A stretch of DNA of 64,000 bases from Zonotrichia leucophrys gambelii (lineage: Eukaryota > Chordata > Aves > Passeriformes > Passerellidae), in the NCBI RefSeq assembly GCF_028769735.1, contig NC_088200.1:66284061-66348060 (forward strand), written 5' to 3'. The number at the start of each line of letters is the position of its first letter. Position 1 is the stretch's first letter. Both the position numbers and the translations under genes were made by a program. Positions 46,482 to 58,734 of the stretch are shown here, in pieces. The notes beneath the pieces are model-generated. The model worked only from the letters and a program-made list of their open reading frames with translations. It had not been told where the DNA came from and searched no databases.

Positions 46482-46853
46482 CTTGCAACCAAAGCATTAA
46501 AACAACGAGAGGGAATTGGATGTCAGCTGAGTAGGCAAACCAGTACTACATCAATTGCCCTCAGTGAGCTGCTCACAGATGTTCACAGCATCAGGCATTC
46601 AGCCTCACAGAATGGAGCAGCCATTGATTTCCTGTTGCTAGCAAGTGGCCATGGCTGTGAGGAATTAAGAGGCATGTGTTGCATGAATCTCTTTGATCAT
46701 AGGGAGTCCATTCATCACAGCATAAACATGCCAAAGGAAGAGGTTAAGAAGCTACAAATAGTTCAAGGAAAAGACTGGATAAACACATTGTTAAAAAACT
46801 GGAAACTCCCAAGTTACATGCTTTCCATAATCAAGACAAACTCTTATTGTTAA
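46482..46853 (+). pseudogene. env: env: transmembrane subunit (TM) ectodomain
   Basis: TM drives membrane fusion. One frame is open for 124 codons after a TAG at 46479-46481. It covers the heptad-rich helix (TTSIALSELLTDVHSIRHSA), the following conserved segment often called immunosuppressive (AAIDFLLLASGHGC) and a CX6CC disulfide motif (CEELRGMCC, 46656-46682). The helical post-loop follows (SIHHSINMPKEEVKKLQ). It stops at 46851-46853 before any membrane-spanning segment; hydrophobic remnants continue in other frames to about 46910. The CX6CC form, a covalent SU-TM link, belongs to alpha-, gamma- and deltaretrovirus-like Env and not to typical betaretroviral Env. Confidence 0.85.
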
Positions 46854-46949
46854 TACTGTAGTTACCATACTAACTTTATTACCTTGTTTGTTTGGTTTGT
46901 TTGGTTACGTACTGAAAATGTTTAAGAATTTGTTAAGTTCTATGCTCAT

Positions 46950-46967
46950 AGAAAGAACAAACAGGGA
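46950..46967 (+). promoter_or_regulatory. Candidate polypurine tract
   Basis: AGAAAGAACAAACAGGGA directly precedes the 3' LTR. It is the only purine-rich stretch in the right place, although three C interrupt it. That is expected after long decay. Confidence 0.5.
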
Positions 46968-47455
46968 TGTAGGATTAAAGCTGTCTGAGGATATCAGTGT
47001 CAGGCCTTGGGAAACAGGCCTGTAGTCAGCAAAACTAATGCTCATGTTAGGGCGAGCGAGGCTCGTACATCACTGATTGATGGGAGAAGAAGCGGTAATT
47101 GAGATCTCTTAATAAGGTTCTGGAAAGTTCATGGTTCTCCTTGTTCCTTTTGGTTGTACTCCTTCTGCAATGTTTTACATGTTCTTAATCCACACCTCTT
47201 ATTGCACCCTCAGATTTAAACTCCACCTTTTACCTAACTTTATAACCTTTAACCTTGCATTCCCTACCTACCCCAGTTCAAGGTCCTTTGGTTTTATCCC
47301 ATGGTTGTTGATCTGCTGTTTGCCTTCTGGTGTTTGTTATTTTTGTTATTATTAAATCTTTTGCTTTTTGGATAAATCCATCAACCAGTCCTTTATTATT
47401 GGTAACCTAACGTCTGCTGACAGATTCTGCAGTGGTGGCAAGTCAGACTGCCGCA
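46968..47455 (+). repeat. 3' LTR (488 bp)
   Basis: It runs from TGTAGGATTA to GACTGCCGCA with TG...CA ends and the same length as the 5' LTR. Against the 5' copy it has about 65-70 substitutions, a 6-bp deletion, a longer insert after the degenerate TATA region (47239-47262) and a shorter stretch near 47305. An ATTAAA polyadenylation signal lies at 47351-47356. Confidence 0.95.
47351..47356 (+). promoter_or_regulatory. 3' LTR polyadenylation signal ATTAAA
   Basis: ATTAAA lies about 100 bases before the LTR end and is followed by a T-rich stretch. The 5' LTR has ATCAAA at the matching place. Confidence 0.45.
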
Positions 47456-47461
47456 GGTTTG
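47456..47461. repeat. Provirus target-site duplication, right copy (GGTTTG)
   Basis: Pairs with GGGTTG at 40000-40005, with one mismatch. Confidence 0.75.
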
Positions 47462-48390
47462 GAAGGAGCCTTAAAGATCATGTAGTTCCAACTCACCTGC
47501 CAGGGTCAGGGACACCTTTTACAAGACCAAGTTGCTCAGATTGACATCCTGCCTGGCCTGGAGCACTTGCAGGGATGAGCCTCCACAAGATCTCTGTGTA
47601 ACCTGCCCCCGTGTCCCACTAGCCTCATGGTCAAAAATTTCTGTCTTATATTTAATTTAACCTACTCTGTTTCAGTTTGAAGCTTTTCCCCTTATTTTCT
47701 CACTACATGCCCTTGTAAAACGTCCCTCTTCAGCTTTCATGCAGGCCCCCTTTGGGTACTGGAGAGCTGCTCTAATGTCTCCATGAAAACTTCTCCATCA
47801 ACCATCTTTTCATCTCCAACAACCCTATCTCTCACAGCCTGTTTTCATAGTGGAGATGGTCCAGGCCTCCAAGCATCTCTGTGGCCTTCTCTGGACATGC
47901 TTCAGTAGGTCCAAATTCTTCTTATTTAGGGAGCCCCAGGGCTGGATGTGTTACTACAAGCGTGGTCTCTAGAGAGCAGAGCAGATAAGGAGAATGACCA
48001 CCCTCAACCCTCTGGTCACACTTCTGTTGATGCAGACCAGGATGCAGTTGCCTTTCTGGGTTGTGGGTGCACTTGATTAAGCTCCCAGCCACCAATATCA
48101 CTGTGCCCAGGGATCAATTTCTCAACCCATTATTCAATTCATTCTCCTGACAGCCTAATTTGGGCTTTAGATTGCCCTCAGCCAGGTGTAGGACCTCTTG
48201 TCCTTGAAGTTCATGAGGTTCACACAGGCCCACCTCTCAAACCTGTCAAGGTCCTTTGGATTGGAATTGCTTCTTTTGAGGTTGTTGACTGCACCATGCA
48301 ACTTGGTGTTACCTATACATTTGTTGATGGTGGGTTCTTTCTTCCAGAGGTTTATCATGTCAGGTTGAAATGGATTGCTTTGTATGCGGA
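47462..48390 (-). mobile_element. CR1 LINE body, minus strand, host of the provirus
   Basis: About 930 bases of CR1 3' region in complement: GGAAGGAGCCTTAAAGATC, CAACTCACCTGCCAGGGTCAG, CACTACATGCCCTTGTAAAA, the GGTACTGGAGAGCTGCT block, CTCTGGACATGCTTCAGTAGG, CAGGATGCAGTTGCCTTTCTGGG and GTTCATGAGGTTCACACAGG. These cover the 3' untranslated region and the end of the CR1 reverse transcriptase frame, which is broken. Similarity fades near 48370-48390. Its 3' tip is at 39979-40005, on the other side of the provirus. Confidence 0.88.
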
Positions 48391-50200
48391 TGTTTGTGTA
48401 TTACTTAGACCAGTTCTCTGGATTAGTGTGGGGTGAGATCTCGAGGATCTCATTAGTAGAAAACTGTTAACCTAGACACCGAGGCAGCCCTGTGATACAC
48501 TAAATAAAGGGTCTAGTACTAATGGATTTAAAATTTATATGTAAGGATGTTGTGTTACTTGTCTTCCCTGGTTTTTTCTCAACTAGTGGACAATGCACTC
48601 TTTATATAAAAGGCAATTTGGCACAACTGTTAAAAGATTTGGAAAATCTGAAAGAGTGCCAAAATCCTCTATCTACATTAACTTAGCTCTAGAAGGCCTA
48701 GTCTTCCTAGAAAATTGTATGTAAAGGAGGGAAGAAATATTGGGAGAATTATCTTAGTTTATAAAGTCAAGAAAAACTGATAAAATTATCTAAAAATTCT
48801 TTGAAGCAGCCCAATAAATGGTTACATATTTTTTCAGAGGAAAGAAAATTAAATCTGCCTAACTTAGCCTTCTAAATAAAAGATAGACTGGGAAAATCCA
48901 TGCCAGGGTTTTTTTACAGAATTTGTTAGGAGGAGAAAAGAAGCAGGCATCTTTTAAAGACATTGTCATACCAAATTAAAGTATCGTTGTTGAGGAAATA
49001 TTATTAGGCTTTAAACAGTGTAAGGAACAGCTGTAAACTTTGTATTGTTCACTAATTTTATAATTTAAAAATAAGATCCCACACAGATAAAGTGGAAGGC
49101 ATTTCTTTTTCTTTGATAAGTGGAAATGGAATAGTGGTGTAATCTGTGCTTACCTCTTTTAAAGTTAACCACTTGGAGTCCAAAAAAGAGGGAGAGGTGT
49201 TTATATATATATGTAGAGAGAGACTCACTCATGCAGTCTATAAGAGGGCATCAGTTTTAGGAGCTTGGGCTATTTTCCTTTATTGTAGTCAACAGAGAGA
49301 TGCCAGCTCTTCATTGGTGCTGCTTTTCTTCAGTTATAAAGGGAGATTAGTCCTCTAAGGCCCTGCAGTTGCTTTATGCTGGCATAATTGTATGTTGCCA
49401 TTAAAAGGAGCTCATGCAGCTGCTGGGTGAGCTTGATATAGGAAATTGATTTGGTCATAAACTAAGCTGATGAAAGAAAAAAAACCAAGACCTTTCAGTC
49501 ATATTAATCCTCAAATCTATCTCTCTGTTTGGATGCATGAATGCTTTAGATGGCAAACACAACAACATGTGAATGGGAATGCACCCGGAGAGTTCAAGGA
49601 AAAGCATCTGTGTTGGCTTAAAGTGAGCCGAGCCCTCAGGTAATGTGAGCACTCTGCTAGGAAATATTTATTCTGATATTCTGTATGAATTTTTCTGCTT
49701 TTCTGACATATCTTTTTGCATATGCTGTGTGTCTGGGACTAAAGCCACCTTTCACTGGCCTAGAAATTAATTTTCTGTGCAGGCTGGTTATTTCTAATTG
49801 CAGTCAGTAACTTAGCCTCATCTTCTTTTGAAACATCTGACCTATGTAATTGTTGCAGCAGGGAAATTGTATTAGAAAAAACAGCAATAAAACTTAACAT
49901 GGGAATTTAACTCATGATAGAAAACCAGTGTATCACTGCTGAAAGGAGCAAATAGAGATGTTTCTCTTGCAGAAATGACTACCTGATCTCTCATGCACTG
50001 AAGCACTATTGGTGAACACTGATCTGGTTGTGTCTGTCATGCTCACACACTGCTGAGGTCTTCAAATTACCCAAATTAGAAAGTTATTTCAGCTTAAAGT
50101 GTTATTTCAGTTTATAGTCACGTGAGAGCCTATCTTCCAAATGGTGAAATCCCCTTGACTACCAGACAGTTTCCACGCTAGCAATTTCTGTAAAGCCAGG
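48391..50200. other. Unassigned AT-rich DNA
   Basis: No gene or recognisable mobile element. A short TA run lies at 49203-49212. Open frames of at most 70 codons are anonymous. Confidence 0.45.
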
Positions 50201-50658
50201 TGTTAGGATTTAAGCCCAGCCAGCAGCCAAAGCCCACACAGATGCTCTCTCACTCATCAGGATCACAGAGAAAACTGGAGGGGTAAAAGCCAGAAAAAGT
50301 ATAGGTTGAGATAAAGACTGTTTAATAGGGAAAGCAGGTAGTACACACAAGCAAAACAAAAGAAGGAATTAAGTCACCACTTTATGTGCTGACCAAGATG
50401 TCAGGTGCTCTGGAAATCCCTTTGGTCAGTTGGGTCACCTGTCCTGGCTGTGTCTCCTCCCAGCTTCCCTGGCACCCCCAGCTCCCTCGCCAGGGTGGAA
50501 ATGCAAAAGCAGGAAAGGCCTTGGCTCTGTGTAAGCCCTGCTCAGCAATAACAAAACATCTCTGTGCTATCAATCCTATGTTCAGCACAAATCCAAAACA
50601 CAGCTCTATACCAGCCACTGTGAAAGAAATTAACTTTATTCTAGCTGATAGCAGCACA
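50201..50658 (-). mobile_element. ERVL-like LTR, minus orientation
   Basis: On the plus strand it begins TGTTAGGATTTAAGCCCAGCC, the complement of a common passerine LTR 3' terminus. It continues through GGTTGAGATAAAGACTGTTTAATAG, GGTCAGTTGGGTCACCTGTC, CTGGCTGTGTC and CTGCTCAGCAATAACAAAACATC, and ends GATAGCAGCACA. Order and wording fit the LTR family of the 5649-5885 fragment, here much fuller and reversed. Open frames on both strands (about 100-120 codons) are incidental. No flanking duplication was found; the sequence right of it (50659-50786) is shared with 57840-57961. Confidence 0.7.
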
Positions 50659-50786
50659 CTGGCTTTTGTAGTGATACACTGAAAAAAATGCTGAGATAAA
50701 TTGATTAGAGTGTTTGCATTATTTATCCTAGTGGGTAGTATCACATTTATAAGGCAAACTTGTTTTCGCTGGTTCTAGCTTAACTT
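50641..50786. repeat. Dispersed repeat, copy A (LTR tip plus 128-bp adjoining segment)
   Basis: CTAGCTGATAGCAGCACACTGG through GGTTCTAGCTTAACTT. It matches 57818-57961 with about ten differences over 145 bases. The first 18 bases are the LTR end; the rest adjoins the LTR in both places. Confidence 0.9.
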
Positions 50787-53700
50787 TTAAATTTTCTTAG
50801 TCTGTGAAGTCATCAGTTGGATCCAGAGACAAAGTTCCGTTATCCTTCTTCCCTCTTCCTTTCTGCCCAGCCTAGCTGACAAAGAGTTAGTTGCAATGTT
50901 AGCCTTCCTAAATGAGGGGAAAATTACACTCCTTTATGGTACTATAATTTTTTAGTTAAAAACTTATTTAAATAGCTAGACCGAAGGAGCAGAAACTGAT
51001 AATATTGTTATTAATATCATTACGTTTCCATTATCTCATAATGCAATATCATCATCCTCTTTAAAAATAAATTAATAAATGAAATATAAAAAACCTATAG
51101 AATATAGTTTAAACTATAAAATATAGTTTGACTATAGAATATATGTTTAAAGAACTATTTTTCCTACTGTACCTGGCCATTTACAGTCTTAGAGAATAGG
51201 AAACTAGTTTTGTGATACTGATTAGACCGAGTATTTTTATATTTTACTCCCCAACATCTTTTGATTGTGCTACTGATTTTTAAATTTTCTGTACTTAGAA
51301 ATTCTAGGGCCTTCTGTCTTGTAAAAATTGGCAATGTAACTCCAGACATTCGTGGCACACTGATCTGTTTGATGCCTTGGAGTCTTTTCATGACTTGCAG
51401 TGTAAAACTGCAGTTAATAAAAAACACCCCTAACAAACAACAAGCACGCACACAGACACACATATACACAAAACACTCCGACCAAAAACCCAAACAAACA
51501 AAAAAAAAAAGTGACTACCTAAAATAAAAATGACTACATTAAAAAAAGTCTCAGAGGCAGATCTGACCAGAATTTGTTTCTATAAGTGTTTTAATTCTAA
51601 TGACAAAGCAACTTAGCATTCATCATTTCTCATGCTGCTACTTCCTCTCGTGGTTTCCTCCTGTGCAATCACTTACTCAGCACAGTGAAAAGATAATAAA
51701 ACTCTACTTGCATTTTGAGCTTGTTGCAAGCCCTCTCTTTTTGAGTAACTGAGTAACATTTTGAGCTGAAGAATGGGAATAATTTATATCTCAGTGAATG
51801 CATAAGCTGTCACTATGTTGTGTTAAACATATCTTGTTTGGTTGGGATTTTTTTTGCATTGCTACTTAACTACGTTGTAAGAATGTGGCTCATTCTTACA
51901 AAGTAAATCTAGTCTTGGTGATGTAAAACTTGTGACATTTCCAGATCTTTTAATGGATGTGTTTTATTATTTTAAGTCACTATTTTAATAAGTTCATTAT
52001 TTTATTATTTTACTTACTGTCATAGACATAGAGCAGGTGGAATTAGTGGCTATGTTTTGATGATGTGAGGTGTTGCTAACTACTATATGGTTATCCTAAG
52101 GTTGGCCTAGGAGCATATTATCACATTTATGTGTTCTTTCAAATAGGGTACAGTTTGCTCTCTTTTCAGGCTTGACAGACTTTCTGATTTTACAGTTTCA
52201 AATATCTGTCTGTAAAATCTGATTCAGATGGGTTTTTTCCTTATATTTTCTGTGAATGCACTGTGGCATTTTTGTATATACATGTAGAGTAGAACCCTTT
52301 TTTCACTACATTCTTTTTCAATTTTTTTTTAATGCAAAGAAGTAATGCCTCTAATGCTTGGGTACTATATGCAAACGGAAGTTCTCTGTTATTATCTTTT
52401 TTCTCTTTATTAAGTTTATTTTTGTGTTCCCTGTATAAAACATGCAGAAACATTTTGAAACCATGCAAGAATTGTGTTATCAGTGTTTACCTTTTTTTAA
52501 GATAATTTAGAAATTTTAAATAAAAAATACAGGTAAAAAAAAGAAAAAGGTGTATGCATTCTTCCATTAAAATAATAAAGTAATGAATTATGATAACCAT
52601 TTGTTATTAATTTTGATTGAATGTATTACTTCCTAATACTTGCTAAATTCCTTGCTGTTTTGCAGAAAGGAGAAAAATCACTAGAATTTTTTCTAGAATT
52701 CATGGATGTCAGCTCAACCTTTGCTTATGGTTCTGCAAAGCCAAAATCTAAATGGGCAAGAATACTGGCCAAGAATGGCCCAAGAATACATAAAAGAGGG
52801 GAAATTTTCCCATAGAGCTTAGCGTATTCACTCCTTGGCCATTTCTTTTTTTTTTTTAATCTGAGGCTATCAGTATGTCCAAAATCATAAAGTTAATATT
52901 TCACATCCCTGAAAAATTCAAGTGTAATTCATTGTATCATTGTCAGATGTATCAATTCCTTTCTACAATAATTAGCCTGGATCTCTGTAAATGCTGCAAA
53001 TCAGCACAGCTTAAAAATGTACAGGTGGATTCAAAAAATTGTAAGAACATATGTATATCCATTGGTTTCTGACTGGTACAAAGATCTGGAAGATGCTTTT
53101 TTCTCCCTGCCTGCTTCAAATCTTTTTGCAAGTGCTCCAGGCCTAGAGAAATGTCCGTGTGTAAGTAATGTCAATTTATTTCAACCTTCAGTAACAAATC
53201 ACAAAACAAGCAGGAAACAAGAGAAGTGGGGCAGGAGAGGGAGGAGGGAGGAGTGGAGGAGGAAAGAGGCAGAACAAAAATCTTAACCATGGAGTAAAGG
53301 AGGAGATAGATTTTTAAAAACACTCTCCTGTTATTGCAACATGCTGACTTCACTGCTGCCTGAAACTGCTTTCAATTCTTATTTTAAAAGTCATCATTAA
53401 GCAACTAATAAGTCAAGAAATGATATCTCTGAAGTATATTTTCCTCATAAAGAACTTCCAAATTAATTCAAAAGAATTTCCATTAGTTAATTATCTCCTT
53501 GTGAAATAATTTTTGCTTTAAAGGCCTGTAAAACAGCACTAGAAACCGACAGGAAAATATGTAAATGTTCATAAATTAATGTAATGGAAGATATCTTGAT
53601 ATTGGCTCTTAGTTCTTGCAAAAAATCTTCATGGAACTCATGAGACAATCATGAGCATTAATGTTTGCACACTCTTGTGTTCGTCAAGTGAAAAGTTCAC

Positions 53701-56700
53701 TTTATACTATTTTCATGTCATTCCTGGGCATTGAGTAGCTGGGGCTCATTTGAGCTTCATTTCATACTTCATTCATAAGAGGAGAATCTGTGCAGGAACC
53801 ACTACTGAGAGAATTTGCTCTTAAGAAGCAATACTAAAAATTATATATTTAGGAGATTCATAATTTAAAGTCATTAGTTCAATTTTGTATTGAGTATATT
53901 CCATCAAAACTGCTGAATCGCGTGCTGGTTGCATTTACCTGAACCTCTTAATTTCTGGTTTCAGTAGTGCTACATCAACACATAAATAATTGAGAAAACA
54001 GGTGGATTTAGGTGCATTGTATAGGGAGACATCTCTCACTATTTTTGTTTCTACAGATCTGGTTATAGAACACAGCTTTCATTTACAAGAAAATATTTAA
54101 AATATATTGACATATACTACTAGCCATTTTTTTTGTCTTAGAGATGAAGTTGTTTGGTCTTAGTTGATAACACAGCCAACTTTCAGGACAATGAACTAAA
54201 GTTAACTTCTACCAAATAGCTTTGTACAACTATTGTTACACCTTGAAACTTTGGGCTTCTCTATATCCAGTTTAGTGCCTGCTATGGTTGGCCTTTGTTT
54301 TCATAATAATAAAATTTGCTGATACATATGTGTTTTATAACTACAGAGTGGTGTCCACACAAATCAGCAGGTCTCTTTAACAGATACTGCAAGCCTTTTC
54401 TTGTCTGCTGTGGCTTAACAACCACAGCAGCGACCCTTGGAAACCATAAACCTTTTCTTGAGGGCATACAATAAATCCGGAATTGCAGCCCAGCAGGGCA
54501 GACTGGTTATGAGCAATAATCTTAAATACAGAAGTGAAAGCCACATGTTCAGACTAACAGGATTCAAGTGAATCCCTTGACAAAACACACATCTGCTTTA
54601 GCCTAGCTGCTTTAGCATAAGTGAAAATTAAAAGATCTATCTAATGTATTGGCGTTGGGATTAATGGTGTTCAGGAATCTCCACATGGGATAGAGAGTGA
54701 ACTACAGTAAAAAATGAAAACAGCATCTATGTATTATTCTATAATTAAATATCAAGGTTATCTATCATAGTAATTTGCTTTCTGAAAAGCTTGTTGCTTG
54801 AGTACGTTATTATCATCATAGCTTCTCCTCAACTCTTCATTCTTATTAAATACAAAATTACTTTTCCAGCCTATTTTATGTTTGCCAGTAATAGTAAGTA
54901 TAGCATACTGAGAATGAAGAGGAAGGAATGGGAAAAAACCAAAATACTTGCACTTTAAGCTTCTAATTGATAATAATTGAAAAGTGTGTAGAAAACTCTC
55001 CCTTTCACCAAGTAAAAGTTCTTAAAATGTAGAATGAGAACCCAGCTTTGCTTCAGCTAAAAGGATCCCCAGTTATCCACTGGTACCTTTATCTACTGGT
55101 ACCTTTATACCTAATTATTATCCCTACAAATAACTTCTGGCAATCAAGCACAGATTGGCACAGACCCTGAATTTTTTAGATGATAAGTACTGAACATATA
55201 TGAAAGTCTAGCTTGATTGCTATAGTTTCAAAGTCAGCCATAATTTACGACTAGATTGAGAAAATTATGTTCTACATTCAAGTGGTAGGGAACAGGTAAT
55301 GGGGCTTGTGACTGTATCTGCCTGACCTATTTAGAGCAGGCAATTGATTCACAAAGTGGATCTTTCTTTGCTGCTTTTGATTCCTTCATGGAACATATTG
55401 GTTCTGAAAAATTGCTTGTTATTTGCAATTTGAGGGTGGGGGTTTTGGTTGCTTCTTTTTCCATTTGCTTTTTTGGTTATTTTTTTCTGGTTGGTTATTT
55501 TTTGTTTGGTCTTTCTTTTGCCCAAATCATAAGGGCAAAACCACCTTATAAATATGCTAAACTCTATTTGCTGTAATTATTTACATAATTTTAAGGTGTT
55601 AAGTCAGCTGAAAGTGGATGTAAGGATAACATGATGCATTTGTTTCCTGTTTCAATAACATTTAGAATCAAATTTTCAGTATTTGGCAAATATTTTAAAT
55701 AAAGTTTTCTTCTAGGTGTATTTTCTGAAATATCTGCCTCATGTTTTGGTACTCAATGAAAAGTGTTGTGCAGGTATCTTCAGCTTCAGTTTAGGACCTG
55801 AACAAATAAATGTTGTGGTTATGGCTGTGGCAATGTTCCCCCACTCACTTAAATACCAATGAATGTGGCTGATTATAGTTGTAACTCTGATTATTTCTTT
55901 TTACAAGTTTTTAATTCATTAAAAAACCCTCCCTGTTTTTGTTTTCAGTAATTAAAGTGCTATGGTATTTGTTCATGCATGGCACTAGGGCTTTCAGAGA
56001 GACAAAGTTGTGAATGGATCAAGTTGCAGCATGTTTCTGACTCTTTTTTTTTTTTTTTAAGAGAATAGGAGAGATTTGTATACAGCAGAGGTTACAAAAA
56101 AAAGACTTTCTTGTTGTAAAACATTTTCTTTGTGCTCTCCACATTATTTTTTTATAATTTCTTTGTGGAATTTCTTTAAAAGTAAAACTAAAGCATCTCT
56201 TGCAAATGAATGCATCTATAAGTTATTGCTGTTACATAATAAAAATAAAAAGTTTTTTTTATTGTTTAAAATTATAAGAATTTTTTCATGCACCATGCAT
56301 AAGATATAACAAGTCCAAACTGGATATTTAACTGCACATTTTTAGGTATATATTTAGCTTGTGCTAGGAGGTACCATCCCCACAGGTTTCTCTGTAGCAT
56401 CTATTAATATTTATATTTTATTTTCCCTTTACTGGGGTGTGCAAATCTTGTTTGTGAGGAGGAAAAATTTGCTCCAGGCACAGCTAGGATGTCATCACAT
56501 CTATGCCTTTCTAAGTGGGTTTTTTACCCTCCAAAGCAATGCAGGAGGTGCATGAAGTGTTAATACTTCAAAGATGCAGATTGTCCCTCCTCCCTCTCTC
56601 ATGATTTAGTCTCTTTCCCAAGGAGTCTTAACCTAGAGTACTTTGTCATAGGTTAATACCGTGGAGCTATTTGAATTCCTGTGAGGGATTTTCAGATACA

Positions 56701-57817
56701 TTGATTTCATTTCAACAGCTGTGTGGTGTACAAGAACCAGAAAGAAATGGTTTGACAAAGATTTAATTTTTTTTAAGTAGTATTGATTCTATTGCATGCC
56801 AGAGAAATCTTGATTTCTTATTTGAGGTTCACAAGTTAATTGACATACAGAGAATAAACTGACTGCATGGTTTCAAAAGAAGTATTAAGTGCTTTAATGA
56901 AGCTTTTCCAAGATTCAGTGCACAATTATGTGGACAAAGCTAATTATATGGACAATGTTCCATTCTTCCTTTGAGCATTCAATGCAGTATATTAACAGAA
57001 AGTGTTATTGACCTATGTAGCACACAGTTAAGCTGTTAGGTCTGTGAAAAGCATCAGATTTTAAAGAAAAAAAGTATTTCAAGGAGAGTAGCCTCTGAAG
57101 AAATACAATTTTAAAATACAGACCTTTAGAGTAATTTCTAAAGTGTGTATTTTTTTGCAATTGCTTATTATTTTATGCCTTAAGTCTCTGAATACTAAAG
57201 TTTTACTGCACTAGCGGAAGACGTTCACTTACATGTTGTCATGTAAGCACTTACATGCTTGTTGTCAAGCTATTACCTGTTTGTTGCAAATTTTCCTATT
57301 TAACTGTAGAAGTTACTGCCCTTGTGTTGTATGTAGGCATGGTAAAAATTATCATGGAGAGAAAAAAAGCCTTCTTGCATTTTGTACTCTGTCACATGAG
57401 AGTTGAGGGGATGAGTTTGCCAGGAATCAGAGATTACAAGGAGGAGAGAATATTTTGTGGAATGCAGCAGAAGAAAAAGAGGGAATTTAAAATGAAAGGA
57501 AGGTGGAAGATGGGTTTACTGTACCCATACGTAGCAAAAATTCTCTAATTTCTTTTCTCAATTTTTATTGCTGATTCATTCTACTTACATGTGCCAGCTG
57601 GATTATCTACAGGGAAAATGGCAAAAAGTCAGGAGGCTGATGCCTAAGGGATAATCACAAAACATTAGAGTAATTAAGTTACAGAGCCTATAACAACTGC
57701 AACATACAGTCTGTACAAAGAATATATATTTCATTATTAAAATGGTTTTTGTTAACGTATTTGTGCCATTATAATTCAATGGCTAAGGAAAACAGGGAAA
57801 TATGAAAAAACATAACT
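50787..57817. other. Unassigned AT-rich DNA (about 7 kb)
   Basis: No gene recognised. It contains an A/C-rich patch at about 51418-51512, an 11-bp perfect inverted repeat at 51875-51901 (TTGTAAGAATG, loop TGGCT), repeated ATATAGTTT strings with a 14-bp palindrome near 51105-51135, a polypurine stretch at about 53207-53272, a 16-bp tandem duplication (CTACTGGTACCTTTAT-type) at about 55078-55112, a small hairpin near 57230-57249, and T runs near 52845-52858 and 56043-56058. Confidence 0.45.
53207..53272. repeat. Polypurine tract
   Basis: GAAACAAGAGAAGTGGGG through GAGGAGGAAAGAGG is almost entirely purine with several GGA/GGGA units. It could form triplex DNA; the G runs are too few for a clear quadruplex call. 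Confidence 0.7.
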
Positions 57818-57961
57818 CTAGTTGATACCACCACACTGGCTTTTGTAGTGATACACCGAAAAAAATGCTAGATAAATTGATTAGAGTGTTTGCATTACTT
57901 ATCCTAGTGGATAGTATCACATTTGTAAGGCAAACTTGTTTTCACTGGTTCTAGGTTAACT
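57818..57961. repeat. Dispersed repeat, copy B
   Basis: CTAGTTGATACCACCACACTGG through GGTTCTAGGTTAACTT; about 93% identical to 50641-50786, same orientation. Sequence left of 57818 may hold a decayed LTR stub but is not clearly recognisable. Confidence 0.9.
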
Positions 57962-58693
57962 TAAGCATAACTTAAATTATGGAGATTCATATCCAATACC
58001 AAAGCACAAGAAGCAGGATCAGTCTTGAGAGGACAGACTTACCCTTCTGTAACAGAGTTTTTTTCTGTACAACTGAATAAGCTATTGGATTGTTCATGTT
58101 CGTGTCACTGAAAATACCCAGGAGTACTTGTAGAGACTGCCTAAACACAGACACCTAATTAATTTCCTTTTTAAGTTGTTCCATTTTATTTTCCTTGTTT
58201 AGATTTTTCTACCTGACGATGTTGATTATAAGCAATCAGCAATATGATCCTTTAAGTTTTTTAATGGTACTTACTGTGAGTTAAAAGTTCTCTTTATAGC
58301 TCATGCATGTTTACAACTGTGATATGAATTCTTAACATTGAAAATTCAGTGCAGCTCTACCAAAGAAATGAGGACCTAAATATTTCATAAGCTACAAAGA
58401 AACAAAAAGTCATCTCCATTTTCTGATAATCAAAGGGTTACTTGGAAATATTAAAATAATAAGAAATAATTGTTCTTTTTGTTCAGCCTGGCTGTTGTAC
58501 TGCAGACACATTCCTATTGCATCTTTGTGTGAACATCTGCTTCCATCTTAGTAAAGAAAGAAAAGGATAGCATAGCTATTTTTGTTGATCTGACTAGTGA
58601 TTATGATTAAAGAAAGTATTCCCTTCAGTTTCAGTGCTTGTACATCTTCCAGAGTTCTCTCATGCTTTCTGCCTAAAACACCCACCATTTCAT
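57962..58693. other. Unassigned AT-rich DNA
   Basis: No gene or repeat recognised. Confidence 0.45.
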
Positions 58694-58734
58694 GTACTTC
58701 TACTGTACGAGGAGGACTCGTACAGTAGAAGTAC
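58694..58734. repeat. Perfect 18-bp hairpin, 5-base loop
   Basis: GTACTTCTACTGTACGAG at 58694-58711 is perfectly complementary to 58717-58734; the loop is GAGGA. It contains G/C and is not low-complexity. Confidence 0.95.

Larger units (their letters stand above)
40006..47455 (+). mobile_element. Full-length class II endogenous retrovirus (provirus)
   Basis: A 7.45-kb provirus with 488-bp LTRs at both ends, 6-bp flanking duplications and the order leader, gag, dUTPase/pro remnant, RT, RNase H, integrase, env. Gag, the -1-frame dUTPase and the integrase are of class II (betaretrovirus-like) type, while the env transmembrane part carries a CX6CC motif. The LTRs differ at about 65-70 of roughly 470 aligned positions plus several indels (counted by eye), which implies an old insertion, probably tens of millions of years. 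The pol and env regions carry many lesions and the protease is largely gone. Gag has one stop and no frameshift. Confidence 0.95.

Noticed and set aside
51418..51512. Possible A/C-rich element or CRISPR-like spacing
   Set aside because: Simple sequence without regular repeat units. No CRISPR array is expected or seen in this vertebrate-type DNA.
53221..53270. G-quadruplex in the polypurine tract
   Set aside because: Only three runs of three or more G are present, so a standard four-run quadruplex is not supported.
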